DNA of 64,000 nt, from contig NZ_CP160453.1 of NCBI RefSeq assembly GCF_040744945.1, forward strand, positions 7,440,001-7,504,000, written 5' to 3'. The notes beneath the pieces were generated by a model. That model was not told where the DNA came from, did no database searches, and worked only from the letters and a program-made list of their open reading frames with translations. Of this stretch, positions 9,381 through 20,432 are shown piece after piece. Each line of letters begins with the position of its first letter. Position 1 is the first letter of the stretch. The position numbers and the translations under genes were made by a program. This DNA comes from Saccharothrix sp. HUAS TT1. GTDB taxonomy: Bacteria > Actinomycetota > Actinomycetes > Mycobacteriales > Pseudonocardiaceae.

Positions 9381-9670
9381 CGTCACAACCCCTCGGTGCG
9401 GGCACGACGCCCCGGCCCGCACCGGAGGGCGGATTCCCGCGGGTGCGCGCCGGAATCGGCAGGCCACGGCTTGGTCGCGATCAGCGCGCCCGACTTCGAC
9501 CGCGGTGCGCATTGGCGAAGTGAATCGATTCCGAGCGACCCGGGTAATCGGATGGGTGCCGTGGAATCAGCGACTGCGTCACCGTTTGGAGTGGTCACCC
9601 ACCTGCCCCTATCGGGTGAATGAGTAACCAATGGGTATCCGGTATCCAGTGCGAGCCGTCGGGGCATGAC

Positions 9671-11182
9671 TCAGATACCTCCCTGCGAACTCCAGCCGGA
9701 GGTCAAGGGTTCCGGTAGTCGCTCTGCATCGTCCCACAATACGGCAAGACTACGGCCGGCGTGCGGCCCATCCGAATCATTCGCGAGCAGGGCCTCACGG
9801 CGCAACTGGGCCAACCGGTCCGGCAACCGACGTACTTCACCGGCGGAGAACAGCCGGGTCACGGCTTCGTGGAAGCGGCTGCTGGAGCAGTCCTCCCGGT
9901 CCCAGATGATGATCGGGATCCCGGCGCGGAACGCCATCGCGGCCTCGTGCCAGGCCCGACCCCGGCGGTCGCCGGGGGGCTCGCTGAGCACCAGTGACAC
10001 GATCGAGGTGTCGTTCAGGTCCACGGCCATGCCGGTGAGGTCCCAGCCCCCGTTGGCCCTGCTCCAGTACGGGCGCGCCGTCTCGCCCGAGACGGCACGC
10101 CAGCGCTGCTTCCACACCAGCCAGTACCGCTGCGCCCGCGTCCGTTCGAGGCTCCGGACGAGCACGGGGTGGTCGACCGCCAGCGGCACGGTGACGTCGG
10201 AGGGGGACGCCTTCGGCCAGAACTCGACCGCGGTGTTGATCATCTCCCAGGGCAGGGCGAACTCGACCACGATGGCGCTCACCCGCTCGGCGGCCGGGGT
10301 GATGCCGAGTTCGGCCTCCAGTTCGGCGATGACGCGGTCGACCTCCGCCTCCAGGTCGTCCCGCCGGATGGCGGCGTCGCCGCGCCGGCGGCCGTGCCAG
10401 CCCGAGCCCTTCCAGTTCAGCCAGTGCGAGAGCACCACCTTGGCCTGGTCGACCGGGTCCGGGTCGACTTCGAAGACGAGGTGCACCACGTCGGAGCCGT
10501 CGCCACCGGCCTCCGCTTCGTTGCGCCACCGGGCCTGTTCGACCAGGTCGGTCACCTCGAACTTCTCCGCCAGCCGCCAGTTGCAGCGACGCAGCTCGTC
10601 GGCGAGGGCGCCGTCCCCGAGCCGCCCGGCGAGGCAGTCCACGAGGACCATGGCGGGCGGCAGGGCGCCCGGTCGGGCGTTGTGGTCGGCGAGGTGCAGG
10701 AACAGCGACCACACCGAGCGGCAGCGCGAGGGCAGGTCGTCGCAGTGCCCGTCGGTGGCCACGTCGGCCAGGCGGCGCAGTTCGCGCCGCTCGTCGAACG
10801 GGTCGTCGGCCAGCCGCACGGACCGCAGCGCCCGGGACAACCGGTCCCAGTCCCGCGTCGGCAGCGCCCGGCACGCGACCCACTCGTCACCGAGGTCGAC
10901 CAGCTCGGTGATCTCGGGCGCGTGCGGGTCCAGCAACCTGAGGCAGTCCACCAGGCCGCGCAGGCCGCCCGCGTGCCGGCAGCACCACCGGACCAGCCCG
11001 AGCAGCTGGAGGTGGACCTCGTTGCCCTCCAACGACACCTGCTCCTCGAGGACGTCGGAGAGCAGGCTCACCAGCATGGTCCGCCCCCGCTCGGCGCGCA
11101 GGCTCTCGAAGCGCTGCAACAAGGCGACGATCTCGCCCTGTAATCGCAGTTGAGCGGTGTTCGCCCCGTGGTCAGCGACCAT
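9671..11182 (-). CDS. EAD2 - VMAP-C conflict-system protein
   Basis: A 503-residue protein. Residues about 35-120 (LLSDVLEEQVSLEGNEVHL, GGLRGLVDCLRLLDPHAP) match effector-associated domain 2, the same adaptor type as in the cyclase-like protein at 2447-3349. The C-terminal half from about residue 215 is a vWA-MoxR-associated protein C-terminal domain, with VEFALPWEMINTAVEFWP, the poorly conserved nucleophile-like region LVLSEPPGDRRGRAW, and IPIIIWDREDCSSSRF. VMAP proteins link sensor modules to effectors in NTP-dependent conflict systems. The start is ATG 11182 with AGGGGGA seven bases upstream. It is probably the first gene of a unit with the fxsT-like gene. Domain calls are by eye; the partner is inferred. 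Confidence 0.8.
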   Translation of the reverse strand: MVADHGANTAQLRLQGEIVALLQRFESLRAERGRTMLVSLLSDVLEEQVSLEGNEVHLQLLGLVRWCCRHAGGLRGLVDCLRLLDPHAPEITELVDLGDEWVACRALPTRDWDRLSRALRSVRLADDPFDERRELRRLADVATDGHCDDLPSRCRSVWSLFLHLADHNARPGALPPAMVLVDCLAGRLGDGALADELRRCNWRLAEKFEVTDLVEQARWRNEAEAGGDGSDVVHLVFEVDPDPVDQAKVVLSHWLNWKGSGWHGRRRGDAAIRRDDLEAEVDRVIAELEAELGITPAAERVSAIVVEFALPWEMINTAVEFWPKASPSDVTVPLAVDHPVLVRSLERTRAQRYWLVWKQRWRAVSGETARPYWSRANGGWDLTGMAVDLNDTSIVSLVLSEPPGDRRGRAWHEAAMAFRAGIPIIIWDREDCSSSRFHEAVTRLFSAGEVRRLPDRLAQLRREALLANDSDGPHAGRSLAVLWDDAERLPEPLTSGWSSQGGI

Positions 11183-11301
11183 GTGCCATCCCCCTGTCCC
11201 ACCGTCGGCGCGCCGCGCCGGGACAAGCGCCGACCCGGGAGAACCGGACTCCCGACCGCCACTGTCGCACAGCCGGAAACGGCGTTCTCCGCAAAATGCG
11301 G

Positions 11302-13702
<2,401 letters not shown>

Positions 13703-13717
13703 AGGGGATCACCGAGC

Positions 13718-15541
13718 ATGTGCGGAATCGTCGGTTACGTCGGCCCGAGGGACGCCGTCCCGGTGCTGCTGGAGGGCCTGCACCGGCTGGAGTACCGGGG
13801 GTACGACTCGGCGGGCGTCGCGGTCGTGGACGACGGCGACCTGCGGGTGGTCAAGACCGCCGGGCGGGTCGGCGACCTGCGCAAGGCCGTGCCGGCGGGC
13901 CTCGCGGGCGCGGCGGGCATCGCGCACACCAGGTGGGCCACCCACGGCGAGCCGTCCGACCGCAACGCGCACCCGCACGTGGACGCCGCCGCGCGCGTCG
14001 CGATCGTGCACAACGGCGTGTTCGAGAACTCCGACCGGTTGCGCGCCCGGCTCGTCGCCGACGGGGTGGAGCTGGCCTCCGACACCGACAGCGAAGTCCT
14101 CGCCCACTTCGTCGCGCGCAGCGCCGCGACCAGCCTCGAAGACGCGGTGCGCGAGGCGCTGGCGCTGGTGGAGGGCACCTTCGGGGTGATCGTGGTGGAC
14201 GCCGGGCGGCCCGGCGAGCTGGTCGCCGCCCGGCGCGGCAGCCCGGTCGTGCTCGGGGTCGGCGAGCAGGAGATGCTGATCGCCTCCGACGTCACCGCGC
14301 TGGTCCGCTTCACCCAGCAGGTGATCTACCTGGACGACGACGAGATCGCCACGGTCACCGCCGACGGCTACCGCACGTCCACCATGGACGGTCGCGCCAC
14401 CAGCACCACCCGCTCCCCCACGGCGATCGACGTGCCGAGCGCCGAGTACGAGCTGGGCGACCACCCGGACTTCATGCACAAGGAGATGCGGGAGCAGCCG
14501 GACGCGGTGGACCGGTGCCTGCGCGGGCGGCTGGACCACCGGTTCTCCTCGGCCAGGCTGGACGGCGTCGGCCTGACGCCGCAGGACTACCAGCGCATCC
14601 GCCGGGTCAAGCTGCTCGGCTGCGGCTCGGCCTACTACGCCGGTCAGCTGGGCGCGCAGCTGGTCGAGGAGCTGGCCCGGATCCCGGCCGACGCCGAGCC
14701 CGCGTCCGAGTTCCGCTACCGCAACCCGGTGGTCGACCCGGACACGCTCTACGTCGCGATCAGCCAGTCGGGTGAAACGCTGGACACGCTCGCCGCGGTG
14801 CAGGAGCTCAAGCGCAAGGGCGGGCACGTCATCGGCGTGGTGAACGCGGTGGGCAGCACGATCGCCCGCGAGTGCGGGCACGGCATCTTCCTGCACGCCG
14901 GGCCGGAGGTCTCGGTGGCGGCGACGAAGTCGTTCACCACGATGGCCGTCGCGCTCGCCGTGCTGGCGCTGGACCTGGGCCGGGTGCGCGACCTGTCCAT
15001 CACCGAGGGCCGCCGGCTGGTCGCCGGGCTGTCCGAGCTGCCGGACCGGATCGCCCGGGTGCTGGCCGCCGAGGACGAGGTCGCGGCGATCGCCCGGAAG
15101 TACGCCGGCGCGCGGCACATGTTCTTCGTCGGCCGGGTGCGGGGCTGGCCGGTGGCGCGCGAGGGGGCGCAGAAGCTCAAGGAGATCTCCTACGTGCACG
15201 CCGAGGCGTACCAGGCGTCCGAGCTGAAGCACGGGCCGCTGGCGCTGATCAACCCGGAGATGCCGACCGTGGTGCTGGTGCCCGACGACGAGCTGCTGGC
15301 CAAGAACACCGCCACCATCGAGGAGATCAAGGCGCGCGGCGGCCCGGTCATCGCGGTCACCGACGCCGACCTGCCCGCCGGGCTGGCCACCGACGTCATC
15401 CGGGTGCCCAAGGCGCACGACGCGCTGGCCCCGATCACGCTGTCGGTGCCGTTGCAGCTGTTCGCCTACCACCTGGCGCAGGCCCTCGGCCGGGACGTGG
15501 ACCGGCCGCGCAACCTGGCCAAGAGCGTGACGGTCGAGTAG
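13718..15541 (+). CDS. glmS: Glutamine--fructose-6-phosphate aminotransferase (isomerizing)
   Basis: Makes glucosamine-6-phosphate from fructose-6-phosphate and glutamine, the first step of UDP-GlcNAc and peptidoglycan synthesis. It has 607 residues, the family's usual length. It starts MCGIVGYVG, so Cys becomes the N-terminal nucleophile after Met removal. The glutaminase domain (LEYRGYDSAGVAV, HTRWATHGEPSDRNAHPH) spans about 1-220. Two SIS sugar-isomerase domains follow (LGCGSAYYAG, ISQSGETLDTLAA, ELKHGPLALI), and the end, RNLAKSVTVE, is the family's canonical C-terminus. The phosphosugar loop Ser/Gln residues are intact. Not clustered with other cell-wall genes, so it may be a second copy in this genome. 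Confidence 0.98.
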   Translation: MCGIVGYVGPRDAVPVLLEGLHRLEYRGYDSAGVAVVDDGDLRVVKTAGRVGDLRKAVPAGLAGAAGIAHTRWATHGEPSDRNAHPHVDAAARVAIVHNGVFENSDRLRARLVADGVELASDTDSEVLAHFVARSAATSLEDAVREALALVEGTFGVIVVDAGRPGELVAARRGSPVVLGVGEQEMLIASDVTALVRFTQQVIYLDDDEIATVTADGYRTSTMDGRATSTTRSPTAIDVPSAEYELGDHPDFMHKEMREQPDAVDRCLRGRLDHRFSSARLDGVGLTPQDYQRIRRVKLLGCGSAYYAGQLGAQLVEELARIPADAEPASEFRYRNPVVDPDTLYVAISQSGETLDTLAAVQELKRKGGHVIGVVNAVGSTIARECGHGIFLHAGPEVSVAATKSFTTMAVALAVLALDLGRVRDLSITEGRRLVAGLSELPDRIARVLAAEDEVAAIARKYAGARHMFFVGRVRGWPVAREGAQKLKEISYVHAEAYQASELKHGPLALINPEMPTVVLVPDDELLAKNTATIEEIKARGGPVIAVTDADLPAGLATDVIRVPKAHDALAPITLSVPLQLFAYHLAQALGRDVDRPRNLAKSVTVE

Positions 15542-15601
15542 CCGCCCGGCGGGGTCCGCGCCCGATTCGCGACCGCGCGTCCCGGCGGACATGATGGATC
15601 G

Positions 15602-16231
15602 GTGGTGGACCCCGGGCTGTACCTCGCGTTCCTGCTCGCCGCCGTGGCGCTGTGCGCGACGCCCGGACCCGACGTGCTGTTCGTCGTCGCGGTCGGCGGG
15701 CGGGGCGGTCCGGTCACCGGGCTGCTCGCCGCCCTGGGGGTGGCGACCGGCGCGCTGGTGCACGTGGTCGCGGCGATGCTGGGGCTGTCCGCGCTGTTCG
15801 CGTCCCTGCCGACGCTGTACCACGTGCTGCGCTGGGTCGGTGCGGCGTACCTGCTGTACCTGGCGGTGAAGGCGTTCCGCGACCGCACGCCGCTCGGCGG
15901 CGGCGGCGGCGGCGAGGTCGGGCGCACCAGCCGGTGGCGGGCCTACGGGCAGGGCGCGGTGACGAACCTGCTCAACCCCAAGGTGATCCTGTTCAACATC
16001 GCGTTCCTGCCCCAGTTCGTCCGCCCCGAGGGCGACGTCCCGCTGCAGTTCCTGGTGCTCGGCCTGACCCTGGTGCTGGTCGGCCTGGCCGTCGACGCCA
16101 CCGTCGGCCTGCTGGCCGGCCGCCTCGGCGCGGCGCTGCGCCGCAGCGCCCGGGTGGCGCGCGGGCTGAGCGTGTTCAGCGGCGCGGTGTTCGCCGGCCT
16201 GGCCGTGCGCCTGGTCGCGTCCCCGGACTAG
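15602..16231 (+). CDS. LysE/RhtB family translocator
   Basis: Small integral membrane exporter of amino acids or similar metabolites, 209 residues with about six hydrophobic helices. The N-terminus carries the family hallmark ATPGPDVLFV; LLNPKVILFNIAFLPQFV matches the helix-4 region of RhtB proteins. The start is GTG 15602. It lies 60 bases after glmS on the same strand and ends six bases before the convergent protease-nuclease gene. The substrate is not predictable from sequence. Confidence 0.9.
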   Translation: MVDPGLYLAFLLAAVALCATPGPDVLFVVAVGGRGGPVTGLLAALGVATGALVHVVAAMLGLSALFASLPTLYHVLRWVGAAYLLYLAVKAFRDRTPLGGGGGGEVGRTSRWRAYGQGAVTNLLNPKVILFNIAFLPQFVRPEGDVPLQFLVLGLTLVLVGLAVDATVGLLAGRLGAALRRSARVARGLSVFSGAVFAGLAVRLVASPD

Positions 16232-16237
16232 CGGCGC

Positions 16238-18061
16238 TCACCACCGGATGTCGCTCAACGCGGCCAGCGGCGCGCGGTCGTCCAGCGACACCGGCAGCAC
16301 CAGCGTGTCGGCCGCCGCCAACGCCGCCGGGAACGTGAAGCCGCACCGCTGCTCCACCTCGGCCAGCGCCACCTGGAACACCCGGAACTCGTCCAGTTCC
16401 AGCGACTCCAGGTGGTTCAGGTCCTGGGTCAGCACGAACGCCCGCGCCGTCAGCGCGCCGCCCGACACGAACGCGATCACCTTCCAGTACTCGCGCGGCA
16501 GCGCCACGCCCCGGAACACCCGGTCGTCCGGCCGGAACACCGGGCCACCGTAGACGCTCACCCGCAGGTCGTCCACGTCCGCGTCGGCCATGACGGCGTC
16601 CTCCAGCCGCCCCCACAGCCCCTGCCGCGCGCTCTGGTTGAAGTCGTCCATCTGCGGCGTGATGTTGGTGAAGTAGAACGAGTCCACGTTGGCCTTCTCG
16701 GCCACCGCCTTCGGCCCCCACAGCAGGTCAGCGCGGCGCGCCAGGTGGCCGCGGTCGAGCCGGTTGCCCCGGTACAGCTCGTCGCCGACCTGGAACTCCG
16801 CCGGCAGTCGCGGGTCGAGCACGAACGGGATGCCGGCGCGGTCGATCGACCGCAGCCCGCCGCCGTCGATGTTCCACGCCACCCAGAACGCGAACCGCCG
16901 GGACTTGCTCTGCGCCAGCGAGAAGTGCGTGTAGTCGATCACCGGGGAGCCGTTCAGCTCGACCGCGTCGGCCCGCGCCGCGTCGCCCAGCACCGGGACG
17001 CCCGCAGGCGTGCCGAGGAAGTCCTCGTCGAACCCGACCGCGACCGCCTCGACCCGCGCCGGGGGCCGCAGCGCCACGCCCAGCTTCTCGAACACCGAGC
17101 CGGGCAGGCACGCCAGCGCGTGCTCGTCCGCACTGGCGCCCGCCTCGCCCGCGAAGTGCAGGCCCGCCAGGGTCCGGCCGACCCGGCCGTTCGACGCCTT
17201 GAACACCCACGCCGCGCCGGAGTCGCCACCCGTGCTGATCTCGCCGCCGGGCGCGGGGCGCGCGGGGTCCGGCCCGATCTCGAAGCAGCCGATCTGCCGC
17301 TGCCCGACGCCGGGGCCGTAGTCGATCTTCACGAGGGTGTCGACGCGCCGGACCACGCCGTGCGTCACGCCGGTCGTCCGGCCGCTCTTGACCACCTTGT
17401 CGCCCAGTTCCGGCTCGCCGAGCTGGTCCGGGGTCACGCCCAGGTCGAGGACCGCCGCCTCGAACGCCCGGTCCTCGATGGTGGCGATGGCGCAGTCGCC
17501 CGCCGCGCCCAGGTGCGAGCGGACGAGCCGGCCGAGCCGGTTGCGGTCGGTGCGGTTGTCGTCGTGCACGCCGGGCTGCACCACGTCGTCGCCCAGCGCG
17601 CCGGTCGGCCCGTGCAGGACGTGCCAGTTGCTCAGCGCGTACGGGGTGCCGTCGACCCGGTCGTACACGACGCAGCCGAACGTGCCCGCGGACACCCGCA
17701 CGTGGCCGACGCTGACGCCCGGCACGACGGGGTCGACGCGCGTCTTGCGCACGTCACCGGCCGTCTCCTCCACCACCCGGAAGTCGACGCGGTAGTCGCG
17801 CTGCAGCACGTCGGTGGGCACGGCGACGCCGTCCACCTCGATCGCCTCCGGCAGCGGCGCGGTGCCGAGCGCGCGCAACGCCTCCGGCTCGGCCTTCTGC
17901 CGGACGGTGAACTGGATGGCGACCTCGTTCGTCGGCCTGCCGTCGACGACCTTGTGGCCGATGCCGATCGAGGAGACGTTCGGGTCGCGCAGGTAGTCGG
18001 CGCCCCTGGTCCGCACGAACCGCCGCAACGACGCCTGCAGACCGTTCTTCTTCTTGACCAT
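16238..18061 (-). CDS. Trypsin-like serine protease fused to DNA/RNA non-specific endonuclease
   Basis: A 607-residue two-enzyme fusion. Residues about 120-330 form a trypsin-like domain with His147 (SNWHVLHG), Asp189 (GDCAIATI) and Ser281 (GGDSGAAW). Residues about 365-600 are a His-Me finger nuclease of the NUC/NucA type with DRGH at 436-439, then FTNITPQMDDFNQ supplying the metal-site Asn. All catalytic residues expected of both families are present. The N-terminal 110 residues (VSSIGIGHKVVDGRPTNEVA) are a separate small domain. There is no signal peptide (MVKKKNGLQASLRRF), so it probably acts in the cytoplasm. ATG 18061 was chosen over TTG 18070 by position of the GGGGG element. A defence or stress effector role is inference. 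Confidence 0.85.
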   Translation of the reverse strand: MVKKKNGLQASLRRFVRTRGADYLRDPNVSSIGIGHKVVDGRPTNEVAIQFTVRQKAEPEALRALGTAPLPEAIEVDGVAVPTDVLQRDYRVDFRVVEETAGDVRKTRVDPVVPGVSVGHVRVSAGTFGCVVYDRVDGTPYALSNWHVLHGPTGALGDDVVQPGVHDDNRTDRNRLGRLVRSHLGAAGDCAIATIEDRAFEAAVLDLGVTPDQLGEPELGDKVVKSGRTTGVTHGVVRRVDTLVKIDYGPGVGQRQIGCFEIGPDPARPAPGGEISTGGDSGAAWVFKASNGRVGRTLAGLHFAGEAGASADEHALACLPGSVFEKLGVALRPPARVEAVAVGFDEDFLGTPAGVPVLGDAARADAVELNGSPVIDYTHFSLAQSKSRRFAFWVAWNIDGGGLRSIDRAGIPFVLDPRLPAEFQVGDELYRGNRLDRGHLARRADLLWGPKAVAEKANVDSFYFTNITPQMDDFNQSARQGLWGRLEDAVMADADVDDLRVSVYGGPVFRPDDRVFRGVALPREYWKVIAFVSGGALTARAFVLTQDLNHLESLELDEFRVFQVALAEVEQRCGFTFPAALAAADTLVLPVSLDDRAPLAALSDIRW

Positions 18062-18303
18062 GAGCGCCAACCCCCTGTGTGCGCACGTCGGTGGCCTTGC
18101 TGTCGCGTTCCCCGATCAGGCGTTAGCCCTTGACACTTCCGTTCACCCGTTCGGCGCAATGTTCGGCCACCGAATGCAGTCTCCACCGCTGAGACGGCTG
18201 AAAGTTGACCACCGGGCGACTGATCGTTGAACTCTGATCGGCCCTGTCGCGGCAGGCCGCGGTCGTGCTGTGGTTCAAGTCCCTGCACAACTTGGAGGAA
18301 GCC

Positions 18304-19479
18304 GTGAAGATCGGACGAGTGGCGGTGACGGCCGGACTGCTGGCCGGACTGGTCACCGGGATGGCGGGCACGCCCGCGCAAGCCGCTCCGGTGCTGCACC
18401 AAGGACATCCGGACGCCGTGGCGGGCAGTTACATCGTGGTGTTGAAGCGGCACGAGGACCTGGCCTCGGCCCGGTCCGCCACGCCGGGCGTGACGTTCAC
18501 CTACCGGACGGCGCTGCCCGGGTTCGCGGTGCGGGCGAACGAGGCTCAGGCCCGCCGGCTCGCCGCCGACCCGCGCGTCGCCTACGTCGCGCAGGACGTG
18601 CGGGTGCGGTTGAGCGGCCTCGGCGTGCAGCCGAACCCGCCATCGTGGGGCCTGGACCGGATCGACCAGCGCTTCCTGCCGCTGGACAAGAACTACGTGC
18701 ACCCGAACACGGCGTCCGACGTGCGGGCGTACGTCTTCGGCACCGGCATCCGGTACAGCCACCAGGAGTTCGACGGCGCGGCCGTGCCCGGCCTGGACAC
18801 CGTCGGCGGCGTCGTCCCGCCCGGCAACGACTGCAACGGCCACGGCACGCACATGGCGGGCACCGTCGGCGGTCGGACCACCGGGGTGGCGAAGGACGTG
18901 ACGCTGGTGTCCGTGCGGGTGTTGAACTGCCAGGGCTCGGGGACGTACTCGCAGATCATCGCGGGCATCGACTGGGTGACCCGGGACGCGGCGGCGAGCG
19001 GGCGCAAGGCGGTCGCGCTGATGACCGTCGGCGGGGGGATGAACCAGCCGTTCAACGACGCGATCACCAGGTCGATCCAGGCGGACGTGCACTACTCGGT
19101 GGTGTCGGGCAGCTCGAACGCGGACGCGTGCGGCTACTCCCCCGGCAGCACGCCGCTGGCCACCACGGTCGGCGCGACGGACGCCAACGACGCGAAGGCG
19201 AGCTTCTCCAACTACGGCCCGTGCATCGACGTGTGGGCCCCGGGCGTGAACATCACCTCGGCGTGGGGCACGTCGGACACCGCGTACTCGACCATCAGCG
19301 GCTCCACGGCGTCCGCGCACGTCGCGGGCGTGGCGGCGTTGTGGCGGCACCGGTTCCCGGGCGACTCGGCGGTGGCGGTGGGCGAGGCGCTGAAGGCCAA
19401 CGCCACTCCCGGCGTGGTGGTGAACCCGGGCGCCGGTTCGCCGAACCTGCTGCTGTACATGGGGATGATCCCGGTCTGA
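18304..19479 (+). CDS. Secreted subtilisin-like (S8) protein with degenerate catalytic site
   Basis: A 391-residue secreted protein. It has a Sec signal peptide (residues 1-28, ending GTPAQA), an I9-type propeptide at about 40-100 (GSYIVVLKRHEDLASARSA) and a proteinase K-like S8 domain to the end. Only the catalytic His is normal (NGHGTH, His180). The Asp motif reads YVFGTGI instead of YVIDTGI, the oxyanion Asn region reads VVSGSSNADAC instead of an AGN form, and the Ser motif reads ISGSTASAHVAG, one residue short of SGTSMASPHVAG. It is probably an inactive protease homologue with a preserved fold, perhaps a binding protein or inhibitor decoy. GTG 18304 follows GGAGGAAGCC. Confidence 0.85.
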   Translation: MKIGRVAVTAGLLAGLVTGMAGTPAQAAPVLHQGHPDAVAGSYIVVLKRHEDLASARSATPGVTFTYRTALPGFAVRANEAQARRLAADPRVAYVAQDVRVRLSGLGVQPNPPSWGLDRIDQRFLPLDKNYVHPNTASDVRAYVFGTGIRYSHQEFDGAAVPGLDTVGGVVPPGNDCNGHGTHMAGTVGGRTTGVAKDVTLVSVRVLNCQGSGTYSQIIAGIDWVTRDAAASGRKAVALMTVGGGMNQPFNDAITRSIQADVHYSVVSGSSNADACGYSPGSTPLATTVGATDANDAKASFSNYGPCIDVWAPGVNITSAWGTSDTAYSTISGSTASAHVAGVAALWRHRFPGDSAVAVGEALKANATPGVVVNPGAGSPNLLLYMGMIPV

Positions 19480-19656
19480 TCAGCGGAGCCCGCGGTCGCG
19501 GGCGCAGCCGGCGGCCTGCGTGCGGTCGCGCAGGCCTAGCCGGGTGAGGATGCGGGAGACGTGGTTCTTCACGGTGCCCTCGCTGACGTGCAGGCGTCGG
19601 GCGATCTCCCGGTTTGGTGGCGCCTTCACCAACCGGACCGCCGCGGCCGGGTCGAA
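19480..19656 (-). pseudogene. LuxR/NarL-type response regulator C-terminal remnant
   Basis: On the minus strand the frame ends NREIARRLHVSEGTVKNHVS, RILTRLGLRDRTQA and a further short tail, a textbook LuxR-type helix-turn-helix C-terminus including the end of the recognition helix. The preceding residues (FDPAAAVRLVKAPP) resemble the linker, but the receiver domain and the first HTH helix (LTERE type) are missing upstream. The open frame runs on without family similarity. This is a truncated, decayed regulator gene convergent with the subtilisin-like gene. Confidence 0.65.
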
Positions 19657-20093
19657 CTGCACCACGCCGGAGTGCGCGAGCCGGACGGCCGCGGCCGGCT
19701 CGACCGCGGGAGGTCGGATGAGAGGCGGCCGAGCGTGGAGCGCTCCAAGAGCGCGGGCGGTTGAGCGCTGGGCGAGCAGGGGTGAGCGGGCAGGGGTGGA
19801 CACGCGTGGGCGGCACGTGCCGGATGGCACGGGCGGGATCAGTGATCGGGGTGTCGCCCGCGTTGGCGGCGCCCTGCTCACCGCCCTCCACCTCACCCAG
19901 CCGCGCACGGTCCTCGGCGATGTCGGGTACGTCGCGAACTTCGTCGGCCTCGGGTTGTCCGGGGCGGCGGCGTATGCGTTGAACGTCGTGCTGTTCCACC
20001 TCGGCAACCCGCCGCCCGCCTGCCGGACATGCCGCTGACCAGCGCGCTGCACGTGGTGGTCGGCGGCACGCCGGTCCGGCCCGCCCAATCGGT
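19657..20093. other. Gap without a recognisable gene
   Basis: About 440 bases. The plus frame around 19850-20000 contains a hydrophobic stretch (GYVANFVGLGLSGAAAYALN) without a convincing start, and it breaks into another frame near 20030, where MPLTSALHVVVGGTPVRPAQ follows. It could be debris of a membrane or enzyme gene next to the LuxR remnant. Nothing stronger is seen. Confidence 0.4.
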
Positions 20094-20393
20094 CTACCTG
20101 GTGGCGATGCGGCCGGCGGCGAGCAGGAGCAGCGCGATCAGCACGAGCGCCGCGTAGGGCACGGCCACGCGAGGTCGGCCCCGGGTGCCCGCCCAGGTCA
20201 GCACGACCGCTCCCGCCCACACCAGCGCGGTCCCGCCCGCGGCCACGACCATCGGGGCCCGGCCGAACGAGCAGACGCCCCGCACGGAGTAGTCGCAGCT
20301 CGCCGTCGGGGTGAACGCCATCAGCCCGTACACCAACGCGATCGGCGCGCACACGCACAGCAGCACCGTGCCGACCACGGCCACACCCCTCAT
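20094..20393 (-). CDS. Small membrane protein, unknown
   Basis: Ninety-nine residues with three hydrophobic helices (VAVVGTVLLCVCAPIALVYG, APMVVAAGGTALVWAGAVVL, AVPYAALVLIALLLLAAG), so inner-membrane. A loop between helices 1 and 2 carries two Cys residues (ASCDYSVRGVCSFG) that could pair outside the cell. The start is ATG 20393; an in-frame GTG six codons upstream lacks a ribosome site. No family was recognised. It lies 39 bases downstream of the GH2 remnant on the same strand. Confidence 0.6.
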   Translation of the reverse strand: MRGVAVVGTVLLCVCAPIALVYGLMAFTPTASCDYSVRGVCSFGRAPMVVAAGGTALVWAGAVVLTWAGTRGRPRVAVPYAALVLIALLLLAAGRIATR

Positions 20394-20432
20394 GGACCCG
20401 CACGGTACCACCCACGCGGGTCCACAAAGGAC

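Noticed and set aside
9383..9667. 94-codon minus frame between the VMAP-C and fxsT-like genes, with a GTGA junction to the latter
   Set aside because: Tempting because GGAGG precedes its ATG and its stop overlaps a GTG, but its third-position GC is low for this genome and the peptide resembles nothing.
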